Positions 50,591 to 61,419 are shown, counted from the stretch's first letter. The stretch: DNA of 64,000 nucleotides from Persea americana (GCA_029852735.1 CM056820.1:45495522-45559521), one strand, 5' to 3'. Notes: a model not told the origin generated them from the sequence alone. Made by a program: numbers and translations.

Positions 50591-51040
50591 ACTCCATTAC
50601 CCTTATATAAAAGCCATGAAGTGACATGCTTATGAAGTTCTCTACACACCCCCTATTGGTGGGGCCCACTTTGCCAAATGGAAGCAAGATTATAAGACCA
50701 CATCTCTACACCTGTGACTGATGCATGTTTGCCAAGTAGATCTTGTGGGCCCAACTTTCACCGAGCCTAATAGCTTCCCTTGCCCAAGTCCATCTTTCTT
50801 CTTTTTATCTCAAATAGAAATGTCCCTCTTTCTTCTTCTACCGAAAAAACATGTTGTCTGCAAAATATGCGTTCTCTATGCCCTTCCTCATCTGATCATG
50901 AGCAGAAAAGGAAGCAATCCAGATATGTTCTTCACAAAAATATCTTGGTCGTCTCTTCTTTATTTTCCCTCCTTTCCCCCAAATCCTCACTCTACTCTCT
51001 CTGTTTTTTATCAGATTCATCATCAGCCGATTACCAAATC

Positions 51041-51044
<4 letters not shown>

Positions 51045-51111
<67 letters not shown>
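51045..51111. repeat. (CT)n microsatellite, about 33 units
   Basis: Uninterrupted CT dinucleotides upstream of the rhomboid-like exon 1, in the position of a plant 5' leader CT tract. Confidence 0.95.
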
Positions 51112-51114
<3 letters not shown>

Positions 51115-51556
51115 GTTTTGTCGATTTTTTTATTGAAGGTCGAATTGTCCCCCTCTATCTCCCTGTCTTGTGATTGGTAAAGTGTCTCACAAATAATGCT
51201 ACGGCGTCAAGAACCTTCGTTATTGTATGTGCCATCCTAACGATCTTCCTCAGTATTCAGGCCCTTCACCTTCTCTCGGGTTTATCATATCAGGTGCCTA
51301 TTTCTTCAGTCTTTTCTTCTTCATTTTTTTTTGCTTTCTAATTCTTTTATTTCTAAGTTGATTGATTATTTTGTCATTATATGTTGTAGATGAAAATTGG
51401 GTTTTTTAATTTTTCTTCTTCTGATTGTCAAATTTACCTTTACTTTTGCAACTTTTGTTTACTTCAATGTGAATGGATTTTTTTTTTAAGGTTTAATTGC
51501 ACACGTTGTCTGCATTTGCTAGTGGGTGCTTGTTTTCGCCTCACGGGTATTATTGG

Positions 51557-51990
51557 ATTCGAGATGTTTACTTTAGTAGCCTCTATTTTGTTCAGTTCTT
51601 ACTTTTAACTCTTTTTTTTTATTTGTTGGTTTATTCATGTGTATGATCTCTACTTACAAGTGAAGATGGATTACGTACATGGTGAGTGAAATTCTTGGAA
51701 ACTGGTTTGGACATATTTGGTTTATTAGCCTCTATTTTCTTCTGCTCTAACTACTAACTTTTTTCTGTTTGATTTGTTGGGTTGTTCGTGTGTACGATCT
51801 GTAGTTACAAGTGAGGATTGATTAGGTACATGGTTACTGAAATTCTTGAAATTTTCATTTGAGATGTTTACTTTATTAGCCTCTATTCTGTTTTATTCTA
51901 ACTTTTAACCTTGCTTAATTCATGTGCAAAATCTGTAATTACGAGTGAGGATCGATTGGGTACATGGTGAGTGAAATTCTTGGAAATTTG
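51557..51990. repeat. Three degenerate tandem repeats of about 140-160 bp in intron 1 of the rhomboid-like pseudogene
   Basis: Each copy runs from a tttattagcctctatt-type start to a cgatctgtagttacaagtga-type segment and ends ggtacatggtgagtgaaatt or a close variant. No coding role. Confidence 0.75.
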
Positions 51991-51999
51991 GGTAGTTCA

Positions 52000-54462
52000 G
52001 TCCTGGAATGTCCGCCGTATGAGGCCTTGATCTGTAATTGCAAGTGGGTTTACTTTAATTGTGTGGGCATTGATTGATTTGGCAATTCAGGCGTTTTCTT
52101 CCCTTTTAGTATAAGGTAACGGATATGTCGGCATTGGTTTATTTTGGTAATTCCAGCATTGATTGATTGATTTATTTTGGTAATTCCTCATTTACTTTAT
52201 CATCTACTCACTAGCCGCTATAATGTCTATAATGTCAAACACAAAGCATGGGGTTGATAGGATTGTTCCTCACACTGTTTCATTGTTGTAATATCCTTTT
52301 TTTTTTGGGTTATTGATTGTAGTTTTTCCGTGGTACGTCATATGTGTGTCATAGGTACTGGATGCGGTTGGTTCGTTTGTTTGTTCTTCGCTCTCTGTTT
52401 TGCAGTATATTTTTTCATTTACCAATCAAAACAAGGACATTGTAGTTTGGATTAACTTTAACTGTTTTTTATTGAAAAAAAAAAGTAATTAGAAGATATC
52501 ATTTTCCCAAATTAAATTGTAACTGATTGGAAAATGATCCTTTGATCTTTACTCTTTTCTATTCTTCTCTCTTTTCCTTTGAATGGATTTCTTTCTTTCT
52601 TTTTATTCCCATACCCAACCTTCTACGCCGAAGGCTGATTTGCATTGTGCAGAAGTAGATATTGCACAGCTCAAGACAACTATACACTTAATCAGGTTTC
52701 TGCCAAAAAGGGCGTTGCAAAACATTTTGTTTATTTATCTAATAAATACTAACTTTTTGTTCATTTGTTAGCTCTCTAACTTCCAATCAGTTACAAGTTT
52801 CATTTTTTAAATATGCATGTGCATGCTTGGACTTTTACAATTTCAAATGTTCTTTTGATATGCTAATGTCAACGAAGACAATAGTTGAACTCTGTTATTA
52901 AAATCAGGTTGGTAATATATCCAAACTCCTCTCAGTAATATGTTGTTGTCATTCAACAAATGCTCTCATTTCTATCATCATTATCAATTGTTAAATGCAT
53001 CTCAGTCATGATGACAAGCATGGGCATGACTACTGTCAAACCCACTATGATTGGCTAGTTCATAACTTATCAAAACATAAAGTCCATCCAGATTTTATCC
53101 AAAGGAATTGATTACATATTATGAGCCTTGTGTTTTTGTTTAGTATAATCTCCTTTTGTGAATTCAAGGATGACAAAACATCTCCCATACTATGTGGGTG
53201 AATAAAAAGCTGAAAATACAATAAGGTCACAGTGGAAGATGACAGCGAATGGGCTCGGAATGGAATCGAACAATATGAGCTATCTCCCACATAGAAATCA
53301 AGAGAAACATAAAAAAAGGGTGAATACATACATTAACTGACACCTATGAATACTTGTTATCTAAAAAGCTAACATATCAGAATGGCACAAACTGTAAATG
53401 TTAACCTTCAGTGACTAAATGATTTCATCACATGCACCAAAGCTGTTAAAAGATCCCAACTAGCATCTTCGTCAGGCTAACCTTCACTTCTAGGTAACTC
53501 TATGAGAGACTATACAGGCTTCTACAAATAGCCCAATTTCCATAATGTGTATGAAAATATTAATCATGATTACCCTTAAAGATTAATGACAAAATAGATA
53601 TCTATTAGGATGATCCCATAAAAAAATAAATGAATAACTGTCTAAAAATTATCTTTTAAAAATTCCATCAAGAAGTTCAGTTCAAAGGGTAAAATATGGT
53701 GGACTGAAAGGAAAATGCAGTACAACTTATACAAAGAGAAGTCAAAGTCTATACTTTTGGCTTAGACAAATAAGGAGTCTGTACTTGTGCCTTGTCCAGT
53801 TAAGTTGATATATCAAACAGATGGACTTGATATATTGAATAGATGGACTACAAAAGGGATGGTTAAAATTAGTTCTCAATCTTTTTCTTTGTCCACGTGT
53901 ACCCAATGACTTTTAAAAAAACATTATTTTTGTGGTTAACTTTTTAGGTAATGCACGTTTTTTATTTTGTCTTTCAAATATTTTCCTAGACAAGGGATTA
54001 TATAATGCCCAGTGGTAGGCCTTCACAGAAGTTCTGTACCACTCACCAATCTAGGTAAAAAAATTGTTGATTGGAGCACTTGGGTATGTTTTATTTAATC
54101 ATCGGAGCACTTGGGATATTATTCCCACTGTATAGAAGCTTAGTACTACTCATGTCTAGCTGATCTCAACTCGCCATAGAGAGAATCAAGATTGTGGAAA
54201 TGTGTCACTACTTTTCTATATGGATCACTAAGCAAACTGGATTGATGGATTGAAATAATTAATCGAACTTAAATATTAAATATATTGCTTGGAAATTGTG
54301 CTAAATATGATTTTAATCTTGAAAACTGAAAGTACCATCTTTCGTGGCTGCCCATAAAAATAAAAAAACTTTTTTTTTAGCAAAAATATAAAAAAAAAAT
54401 GAATGTCTTTACAAATAATAACAATGATATATGTCAATAATCATGCAGTTGAATCCTTATTA
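52000..54462. other. Intron-like non-coding sequence
   Basis: AT-rich. At about 52620-52696 an open stretch (CCTTCTACGCCG to CTTAATCAG followed by GTTTCT) could be an exon reading KADLHCAEVDIAQLKTT, but I do not recognise it. Nothing else supported. Confidence 0.4.
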
Positions 54463-54600
54463 ACCCGCCAGTCCATTGGTAGATCAGTGTGAGGCACCTC
54501 CCCTCCACTGAAACAACTAGGTGTCGATCCCTAGTTGTAAAGCCGATGGCTGGCGACCTAGGTTTTGTGTGTGTTTTAAGTATTTGCCATAGCAAAAAAA
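54463..54600 (+). mobile_element. tRNA-derived SINE, about 140 bp
   Basis: Box A-like tagatcagtgtgagg (54480-54494) and box B-like ggtgtcgatcc (54520-54530) are spaced as in a pol III promoter. A body containing gatggctggcgacctaggtt follows, ending in tatttgccatagc plus A7. This layout is that of plant SINEs. The tail is short and the target duplication was not resolved. Confidence 0.7.
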
Positions 54601-55232
54601 GGGGGAAAAACTTACTAACCTATAGAGAGGGCATCACCTATTTCAGTCACTATGTTATGAAGGGGGGAAAACCAAGGTACTAAACTAGTAGAGAATGTTA
54701 GTAAAATCTTCCAAGACCATTTCTTTAGCACTGATTTATATTGCCTTATTTTATCTTATATCTTCCCATCTCTATGGGTTTGCAACAGTTGGACCAATGA
54801 GACTTTAACTGCTTGATTTTGGGTATTATCTTGACACTTGAGGTCTCTTTAAGGTAGTCTGGAGGGGTTGTTTATAACATTATGATTAAAGTGTTAGCAT
54901 TGACATCCATATGGATGAATGGCAATACTTTAAGCTTTCCACTTGATAAGTAGTGGCCTGTTTTACCAGACAATCCACTTAGTACACTCCACCTGATGCA
55001 TGGCTTGTTTTTAAGACGTGTTCTTGTGGGGACAACCTCAGTAGGCCTGGTAAGACATGCATATGTATTCCGATATCATAGAATATGCAGATTGTCCTGC
55101 ATGTATTAGTGCTTGATAGTCTTTCTATTATTCTATATTGATTTATTGGAAATCCTTAATCAGTCCCGCTAAAATAATTTCATGAAAGGCATGCTGATTG
55201 CTAGGTTGGGCTTATTGTTAACTACAGTTTGA

Positions 55233-55343
55233 CAATCCACCTTGTTGCAACAGTTTCCAAGATAAGTTCTTTCTGACTATGATAGGTCATATAGTAACTT
55301 CAGAAAGAACTTATCTTGGAAACTGTTGCAACAAGGTGGATTG
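55233..55343. repeat. Perfect 44-bp inverted repeat with 23-bp loop
   Basis: The left arm 55233-55276 (starts caatccaccttgttgcaaca) is the exact reverse complement of 55300-55343 (ends acaaggtggattg). The loop region gataggtcatatagtaactt recurs almost exactly at 55376-55395 after an A-tract. Confidence 0.97.
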
Positions 55344-55558
55344 CATATAGTAATACTCAAAAAAAAAAAAAAAATGATAGGACATATAATAACTTCAGTC
55401 TTATATTGACAGGGTATTTTTGGAATGTGTCATCAGGTTTGGAGGTTAATTGCATATCAATTTGCCTTTTCATCTACACCAGAACCGATGTTTGGAGTTG
55501 GACCATATCTATTACTTTTGGAGTATTTGGGAGACGGATTGGCTCCAATAAATACAGA

Positions 55559-58205
55559 GTAAGAGGCTGCAGCCTAAGATCTTAACATAGTTCGTAAAGT
55601 TTTAGTCTGGTATTAGAGATTAGTGCTTGTATTGATGGAAAGTGGAAAATCCAGAAAACAAAATCCAACTGATTTTAATTCCTATTTCCATATTGCTACA
55701 AATGATGGCAATATTGATAACCATCTATTCTGCTGCAATATTTAAGTCCCTCGCTTGTATTAATCATACTCTTCCCATAATTTAGAAACCCAAGATGCAA
55801 CTTCATCTGGAAGTTCACCAAGTGGAGTAAACTTGAAGACTTGCCATAACCTTTGTTAAGTTTTGTAGGGTGTAAATTGGTAGAAAAATAATGAAATAAA
55901 AATATGGCAGCTGTACTTTTTATTTTTATTTTTTTCTCGACTGTCAAAGGCTCTAGGCTAACTGAGTCACTTGATGAATGATCTTTTGTACATTTTTATA
56001 TACATTTCAAAACCTATCGGTATTACATTGGAAGTTTTGCCCAGATGCAAGCACACTCAAACCATAAATTATGTAATGAGATGTGTATGAGAAGTCGCTG
56101 TGATGAAGACCATCTATGTCTTGGGTTTTGCATCATGGATGGATGGTTTCAACATTGGGTTGCATGAGGAGGGTCTCGTGGAGGAAAGATATTGGCAACT
56201 TCAAATTTGAGTTAAGATGCTTCTCTTTCTAAATTAGTTGATAGATGAATTTGGAAACTCAGAAACCCATTTCTAAGTTATGTATTCCTAAATCATGATT
56301 GATTTTTACTCTTTTTTTTAAGTATAACCTACTTAAGATTTTTGTAGGTTGGCTAACCATTCAAAAAAAAATGTAGGCTGGCTATTGGTAAGTCTAGGAG
56401 TTAAAATGTATACAAATAAACTATATATTTTATAATTTACAAGGCTGGTCTGGGCTCTATCAACCAATAGCAAGTTGCCATTTCATGACATCATCTCTCT
56501 AATAAAATAATCAGAAGTGTAGCAGCGGTGCTGAGAGGTAATTGGATATTAGGGCCTTTGTCTGCTGAAAGGTGGCAGCTCATGGACAGTCAACATGGGA
56601 TCCATGCAAATGCAAATTATAACTTTGATTCCAACTTGCTGCTTGATATGCTTATAACAAATTGTGCTCTACAATATTACAAATAAGTAATGACTATCTG
56701 CTAACAACCTGGCGGGCATGTTTCTTGAATCATGTGGTGTTTATTCATTCTTGATCCTTTCAATCCTGATGAAAATTACTCTTAATAAGTGAGGTGCTTT
56801 ATTTCTTGGTAGAACTTTATTTTCATCTTTGTTTCATGATGTTCTAACAATTCATGCCTACACTGAAGTTATGTGATATAGATAGTGTAAACTACTTTAT
56901 GAATACATGCGTGCATGCACTTGTGCATTGCCAAGAATTTCTTATTGCACATGCTATATAATGATCCTTTTGACAAGGTCATTTGTCGACTTACTTATAT
57001 TGTAAATCTGTGAGATCTTTCATCTTATTTATGATTGATGTATATTTAGGGGCTTTCCAATGTGGTTGCACAATATTACAAGGATAGAGTTCCGAAGAGA
57101 TAATGCACCATTAAAGGTACTTCCATTGTGTCCAAATATGCACTTCATTTGCATCTGTATGAGTCAATGTGTGCATTTCCTGTGTGCACTCTTGTATCAG
57201 CTGGACAATCTTTTTATTATTGTCGTTGCACTATCATACTCTAAAATCTAACTCGCCTATTAGATGTTTGAAGTATTTTGTTAGTGAATAATAAAAAATA
57301 ACACAGTATTTCAAGATCTTAATGGTCATTGATATGATGAAAGAATCCTAGGCTCCATTTTCTTTTCAAATAGTAAAAATTTTATTACACCAAGAAATAC
57401 AGAACTCAAAAGAGAACCAACTATCCCCTAGCCCTCCAAACTAAACTGGAAAGCGCTATACAGGGAGCCTTTTGGCCATTCCCCACAAACTTCTTCCCAT
57501 TTAGAAAACAAGAGCATGCTCATTGAGGGTAAATAAAATTACCTGATTTCTATCCTGAACACCTATTGAATATCCATACGCAGGTAGTTCTATCTTTTGC
57601 TTCTCCTGATTCTTCCACCATTTGAAATGTAGCAGACTAGAACCACGACTCTTTTATTTCTTGTGGGTTTTTATGACAACGCTTTCAAGTGTGAGACGCT
57701 ATGTGAACTCTCATATTTCCTACGTATCCAATGATAGAATAGCTTATTATTTTCGTTCCGCTTGTTTTCAACCTAGGAGGAAATGGTTGATAAGTATGTC
57801 TTCATTTTTTTTTTCTTTGTTTTGCAACGCATTTGTTGCTAAGGGAGGGAAACTTTCAAGATTCCATGGACCACTGCCAAGTATCTTCTGATGTACAATG
57901 TGAAATGTGGGACATAATACAGTACTCTTGCAGAGAGTACTATAAAAATCTATGTAATTACATTAGGGTTTTTTTTTTAATCAAAGGGGATCGGAAGTTG
58001 TAATATTTTTTTCAAACTTCAATCATTGTTATCCTCAGAGATATATGACTCATGTAAGTAACCTATCTAAAGCGGATCAGGGCATTACTCAATTTTTGTC
58101 TACCAATGTCCACATGTACTATCTATGGTGTTTCAAAATCCAATTGTAGTCAGCTTCGACAATTTATTGATAGGGACAGATGTGTATGTTGCAAATTTAC
58201 TAAAA
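55559..58205. other. Non-coding stretch, no supported gene
   Basis: A plus-strand open segment at about 57052-57117 (gggctttccaatgtggttgc onward) is followed by GTACTT and could be an exon, but I cannot assign it and it does not look like rhomboid or UBA sequence. The rest is AT-rich intron-like DNA. Confidence 0.4.
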
Positions 58206-58359
58206 GATGGAAACTTTGTAAGACTTTCTCTTTTTATTCTTGAAACCCAAGATTTTCTTTTGATCAAGTATTTTCAATCTATGATGGAAACTTTGTAAGA
58301 CTTTCTCTTTTTATTCTTGAAACCCAAGATTTTCTTTTGATCAAGTATTTTCAATCTAT
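58206..58359. repeat. Exact tandem duplication of 77 bp
   Basis: Copy 1 at 58206-58282 and copy 2 at 58283-58359, both starting gatggaaactttgtaagact, are identical, so the duplication is recent. Confidence 0.97.
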
Positions 58360-58648
58360 GATGCAATTAGCCTTACTTTGACATATGTTTTTATGCGTCT
58401 TATTTTTCAAATATGAGTAAGTATTTTTAAGAATCATTTCTTCAGATTTTTTCTAACAACGAAAGTTATTCTCACCCATTTGTTTTTTTACAAATATCTT
58501 GTTTAACAAAAATACTTAAAAGTATTTTAATCTAGCAATGCAGATTGCATAACCAGAATACAATAAATAACCGTGTTAGCTGTAATTTTTTTCATATATT
58601 TGTTTGGGCACATGTGCTTCACTGGTATATAATAAAAATCAAATAGAC

Positions 58649-58880
58649 CAAACTAATAAAATAGTAACATAAAGAAACAAAAAAGTATATATATATATAT
58701 AAAATAAAAGAGAGAGAAGATTTAAGAAGCTTCACCATCTCCTCCACTGCTGTCACATGCACCATCTCCAGCATCACCACCTCCTGCCGCCCTGGCTGCT
58801 ACATTTGGAGGCACGCCCTGGGCCTCCAATCGCTCCTCTAAAATTCACAAAACAATATTTTAAGAAATAAAATAAAGCCT
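58649..58880. repeat. Direct repeat containing PMD exon E2A (partner at 50337-50590)
   Basis: The partner of the preceding repeat. It is itself bracketed by an exact 22-bp direct repeat (contains aataaaaatcaaatag) at 58626-58647 and 58888-58909, which may mark how the segment was inserted or excised. Confidence 0.85.
58736..58837 (-). CDS. PMD gene exon E2A (linker, 34 codons)
   Basis: Acceptor tgaattttag, donor gtgaag. It encodes ERLEAQGVPPNVAARAAG and a Gly/Asp-rich tail. Phase 1 at both ends, so it can be included or skipped without breaking the frame. It is a paralogue of E2B. Confidence 0.7.
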
Positions 58881-58930
58881 AAAAATATATATAATAAAAA
58901 TCAAATAGATAAATGGAAGTTGAAACTCAC

Positions 58931-59351
58931 GGGATAACTCCCTAGCCTTCACCGGGCAATAGATGCTATATAGCCATGACAAGGGTATCATTGCACCCTT
59001 AGCATCAGGGCGGAAGCCGAAAAACTGTCTGAACAAAACCCGGTTCCTATCAGGGTTAGAATATTCTGGCTCCGAGAACATCGGCTTCCCCACTACTCTT
59101 AACCCCCAGCACTGGACCATATCTTCAAGAGATATAGTGAGCTCTCCCGGGGGCAAATGAAAAGTATGTGTCTCGTTGCGCCATCTCTCACTAAGTGCGG
59201 AGATCAAGTATTGATCTACCCTGAATGGCTCAATGGAGAAGAAATCTTTGAACCCCATGTCATCAACTCTGGACTTGAGGGGAAGAGGTAACTGCTTGTA
59301 CCAGCAGTGTGCCATTATCCAGCAAAGTCGGCTCTTGAGGGCAGGAATTGC
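58931..59351 (-). CDS. PMD gene exon E1 (N-terminal half of the plant mobile domain)
   Basis: Acceptor ttaatccag at 59352-59360; donor gtgagt at 58930. It encodes IPALKSRLCWIMAHCWYKQL, then MGFKDFFSIEPFRVDQYLIS, LSERWRNETHTFHLPPGE, LTISLEDMVQCWGLRVVG and AKGAMIPLSWLYSIYCPVKA. The HTFHLPxGExTIxLEDV-type core is the diagnostic PMD motif. It ends in phase 1. The reading frame also runs open upstream through the splice acceptor into the inserted Mutator-type element, but that extension is not gene sequence. Confidence 0.85.
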
Positions 59352-59402
59352 CTGGATTAATGAAAATAAATAATAAAATAACAATAAGGGGCTTTTACCA
59401 AG

Positions 59403-60055
59403 GAGAGCTGCTACCTGCACACAGAATATTGCTCTCACACACTGCATTTAAAATAAAATAAAATAAAATAAAAAATTCCTAAACTATCCCTCTCCCTTAT
59501 TCGTTCAGCCACACGGGACCGAACAAATAAAAAATGTTCGGCCCTGTGTGGCCGAACAAACTCGATTTGTTCAGCCCTGTGTCGCCGAACAAACTCGATT
59601 TGTTCAACCCTGTGTCGCCAAACAAACTCGATTTGTTTCGTCCCGCGAGGGCTAATGAGCAAAATCGCAGAAACACACTAAAAATGGTGAAAATTGACGG
59701 TATGGTATTTGATTAACCTTTGTACAAGAGAATGAGTGAGGGGGAGAGAGGAAGAGAGAGGGAGAGAAAGGAGGAAATGGGAAGAGGGATGAGGTTGCCG
59801 GAAAGGAGGAGATGGGGAAAGGTTGAAGGAGAGGGCGGGGAGAAGGGTTGGCGTAGGGCGGAGGGTGCTGGGTCAGCGGCTGGCGGGGGAGAGAGATAGG
59901 GAGAGGAAGAGAGCAAGAGGAAGCGGAGCAAGGAGCAAGGAGAGGAAGAGAGATGGGAGGAGAGGGAGAGGGGTAGTTTAGGAATTTTTTATTTTTTTAT
60001 TTTTTTTTTAAACGCAGTGTGGAGAGCATTTTGCAGTGTGTAGGTAGCTGCTCTC
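59403..60055. mobile_element. Non-autonomous Mutator-like element (653 bp) with 9-bp TSD
   Basis: Terminal inverted repeats of about 95 bp: the left end gagagctgctacctgcacac is matched by the right end ggtagctgctctc, and both arms share attcctaaactayccctctc at their inner end. The element is bracketed by the exact 9-bp direct repeat tttaccaag at 59394-59402 and 60056-60064, the TSD length of Mutator elements. The interior has a 33-bp tandem repeat and a purine-rich stretch and no transposase. It lies 42 bp upstream of the E1 acceptor of the PMD gene, in its intron or 5' region. Confidence 0.9.
59551..59640. repeat. 33-bp tandem repeat, about 3 copies, inside the Mutator-like element
   Basis: gccgaacaaactcgatttgt starts at 59551 and 59584, and with one change (gccaaac) at 59617. 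A fragment of a further copy precedes it (gttcggccctgtgtg). Confidence 0.9.
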
Positions 60056-60064
60056 TTTACCAAG

Positions 60065-60814
60065 GGATAGTAAAAATATCATATTCTTCTAGACCAAATT
60101 ACCCTTTACTTTATCTCCCGTGAGTTCGAAACATGACACTTGCAAACTTGAGATATGACTCGCGAGTTCGAGACATAACACTCGCAAGCTCAGAGTTTTA
60201 TATCTATATGTGTCTAACATCATTGGCAGTGCCCAGAAACAACTTGCAATGTCAAGAAGTATTAAAATGATTAGGCCACAAGGTCGAGAAACAACTTTAA
60301 CAGTCCAATAGTTAAAATTAACAAAAATTTGATACATGGAGGTGCATTTAGATTGACTAAAAATTCTAAATATGAAGGAATGATTTATGTAGATTTATGA
60401 GTTCAGCCATTCTATTATGAGTTTCTTCAACCACTCTCTTCATACAATTTGTGGAGATTTTGCTAAACAAAATTGAACTTTAACATTTTTACAAATATAT
60501 ATATATATACAAAAATTTGTGGTCCCCTCCGTTCGCTATTTGTAGCCCTACTCTTACTATAAGCAGAGATGACTTTTTTCAAAGTCGAGGATATTTTTCC
60601 TCAACGTTTATGGCTTTAGAGTATGGGTTTAAAATAAAAGTTAACTACTTAGGCTGTCTTATGCTTTTGGAATTACTTACAAAACTTCAAAGCAGGAATG
60701 CGGTCGACTTGAATCAAAAGAGAATACTGTCCCGAGAAAGGGATTGAAGGGCAATTTGGTCGGAGAAAAAGTAAAATATACTGTACAAGATGCTTTTGGA
60801 CATTTAAGGAACCA
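60065..60814. other. Non-coding stretch, no supported gene
   Basis: AT-rich, with an (AT)n run at about 60496-60510. I looked here on the minus strand for the first exon of the PMD gene and found none. Confidence 0.4.
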
Positions 60815-61114
60815 CTAATGATAAATAAATACACCCACCTCTCCTCTTCGGACTCTATCGGCCACGTGTTCCTCAGTCCTCTTTGAGGATACCATCCATT
60901 GTTTTCTCTTAAGAATGGCAGCCGGATTTTCAGCAGCCCCGGAGGAGGTCTCCTCACCGGCAGCCGGGTTTTCAGCAGCCCCGGAGGAGGTCTCCTCACC
61001 CGCAGCCGGGTTTTCAGCAGCCCCGGCGGAGGTCTCCTCACCCGCAGCCGGGTTTTCAGCAGCCCTGGAGGAGGTCTCCTCACCCGGCCTTGTAGGATTT
61101 TTCTTCCTGCCCAT
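60815..61114 (-). CDS. Hypothetical small protein with 14-residue repeats (coding strand uncertain)
   Basis: A 99-codon ORF starting MGRKKNPTRPGEETSSRAAE, with four copies of an AGEETSSGAAENPA-like 14-residue unit, then AILKRKQWMVSSKRTEEH and a basic tail VADRVRRGEVGVFIYH. A basic start and end around an acidic repeat would suit a small nuclear protein, but I know no homologue. The same DNA is open on the plus strand (60915-61124, starting MAAGFSAAPEEVSSP). Because 42 bp keeps every frame open, openness is weak evidence for either strand. Confidence 0.3.
   Translation of the reverse strand: MGRKKNPTRPGEETSSRAAENPAAGEETSAGAAENPAAGEETSSGAAENPAAGEETSSGAAENPAAILKRKQWMVSSKRTEEHVADRVRRGEVGVFIYH
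60918..61085. repeat. 42-bp tandem repeat, 4 copies
   Basis: gcagccgg starts at 60918, 60960, 61002 and 61044, exactly 42 bp apart. Copies differ by only a few substitutions. GC-rich compared with its surroundings. Confidence 0.97.
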
Positions 61115-61419
61115 GAATATCTAGTAAGGGAGCGCCTGAGAACGAGAGATAGCTGCCGGACTCAGAAGAGAAGAAGAGAGCGCAGAGCGATTCAGGCCTT
61201 GTCTGTGCAGCCCCTTTCAGCAGAAAACGAGAGCACTTTCTGTGAGGATCCTCTTCCTGGTATTTCTTCGATAAGTGGGATTTGGAGTTCCCATGGCCCC
61301 ATCAGATACCAATTTCTGCGGAACTCCAAGCCTTCCTCCTCTGCGATGAAAAAAGCAAGCCTCGTTTCTCTTTCTCTTCTCCCACTAGCCCACACTACCA
61401 CCCCCTTTTCCGCCTGCTC

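Larger units (their letters stand above)
51189..55558 (+). pseudogene. Rhomboid-like (UBAC2/RBL18-type) pseudogene inside the large PMD intron
   Basis: Two exons are visible. Exon 1 (51189-51293, donor gtgcct) reads NNATASRTFVIVCAIL and TIFLSIQALHLLSGLSYQ, resembling the first membrane segment of plant UBA-domain rhomboid-like proteins, which end this exon in GLSYQ. Exon 2 (55413-55558, after ttgacag, donor gtaaga) reads VWRLIAYQFAFSSTPEPMFG and, one frame over, FGVFGRRIGSNKYR; the family shows WKLI..FAFSSTPELMFG..YYFRVFERQxGSNKY. The shift between these parts is a frameshift. No in-frame ATG precedes exon 1 after an upstream TGA. The remaining membrane segments and the C-terminal UBA domain were not found. 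Family members are ER membrane proteins; RBL18 itself is my recollection of the closest relative. Confidence 0.6.
48101..59351 (-). other. Plant mobile domain (PMD) gene, at least 8 exons, possibly intact apart from its unseen 5' end
   Basis: Exons on the minus strand, from GT-AG sites with matching phases: E1 58931-59351, E2A 58736-58837, E2B 50411-50542, E3 50240-50323, E4 49854-50143, E5 49511-49726, E6 48996-49433, E7 48853-48915, E8 48101-48508. Joined with E2A they give 674 codons without a stop; E2B adds 44 codons in frame. E1 holds the PMD N-terminal half (HTFHLPPGELTISLEDMVQCWGL). E4-E6 hold the C-terminal half (AFLLYLLGTTFF, GFVAIMQVWAWEHL). E8 is a coiled coil. PMD proteins occur as host factors (MAIN/MAIL family, nuclear, affecting silencing and genome stability) and inside Mutator and gypsy-type transposons. 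This one is closer in style to the transposon-associated group, which is inference. I found no first exon upstream of E1. Confidence 0.7.

Noticed and set aside
50838..51113. ORFs with Arg-Glu or Ser-Leu runs around 51.05 kb
   Set aside because: They are translations of the (CT)n microsatellite.
59435..59716. ORFs with 11-residue repeats (EQIEFVRRHRA type) near 59.5-59.7 kb
   Set aside because: They result from the 33-bp tandem repeat inside the non-autonomous Mutator-like element.
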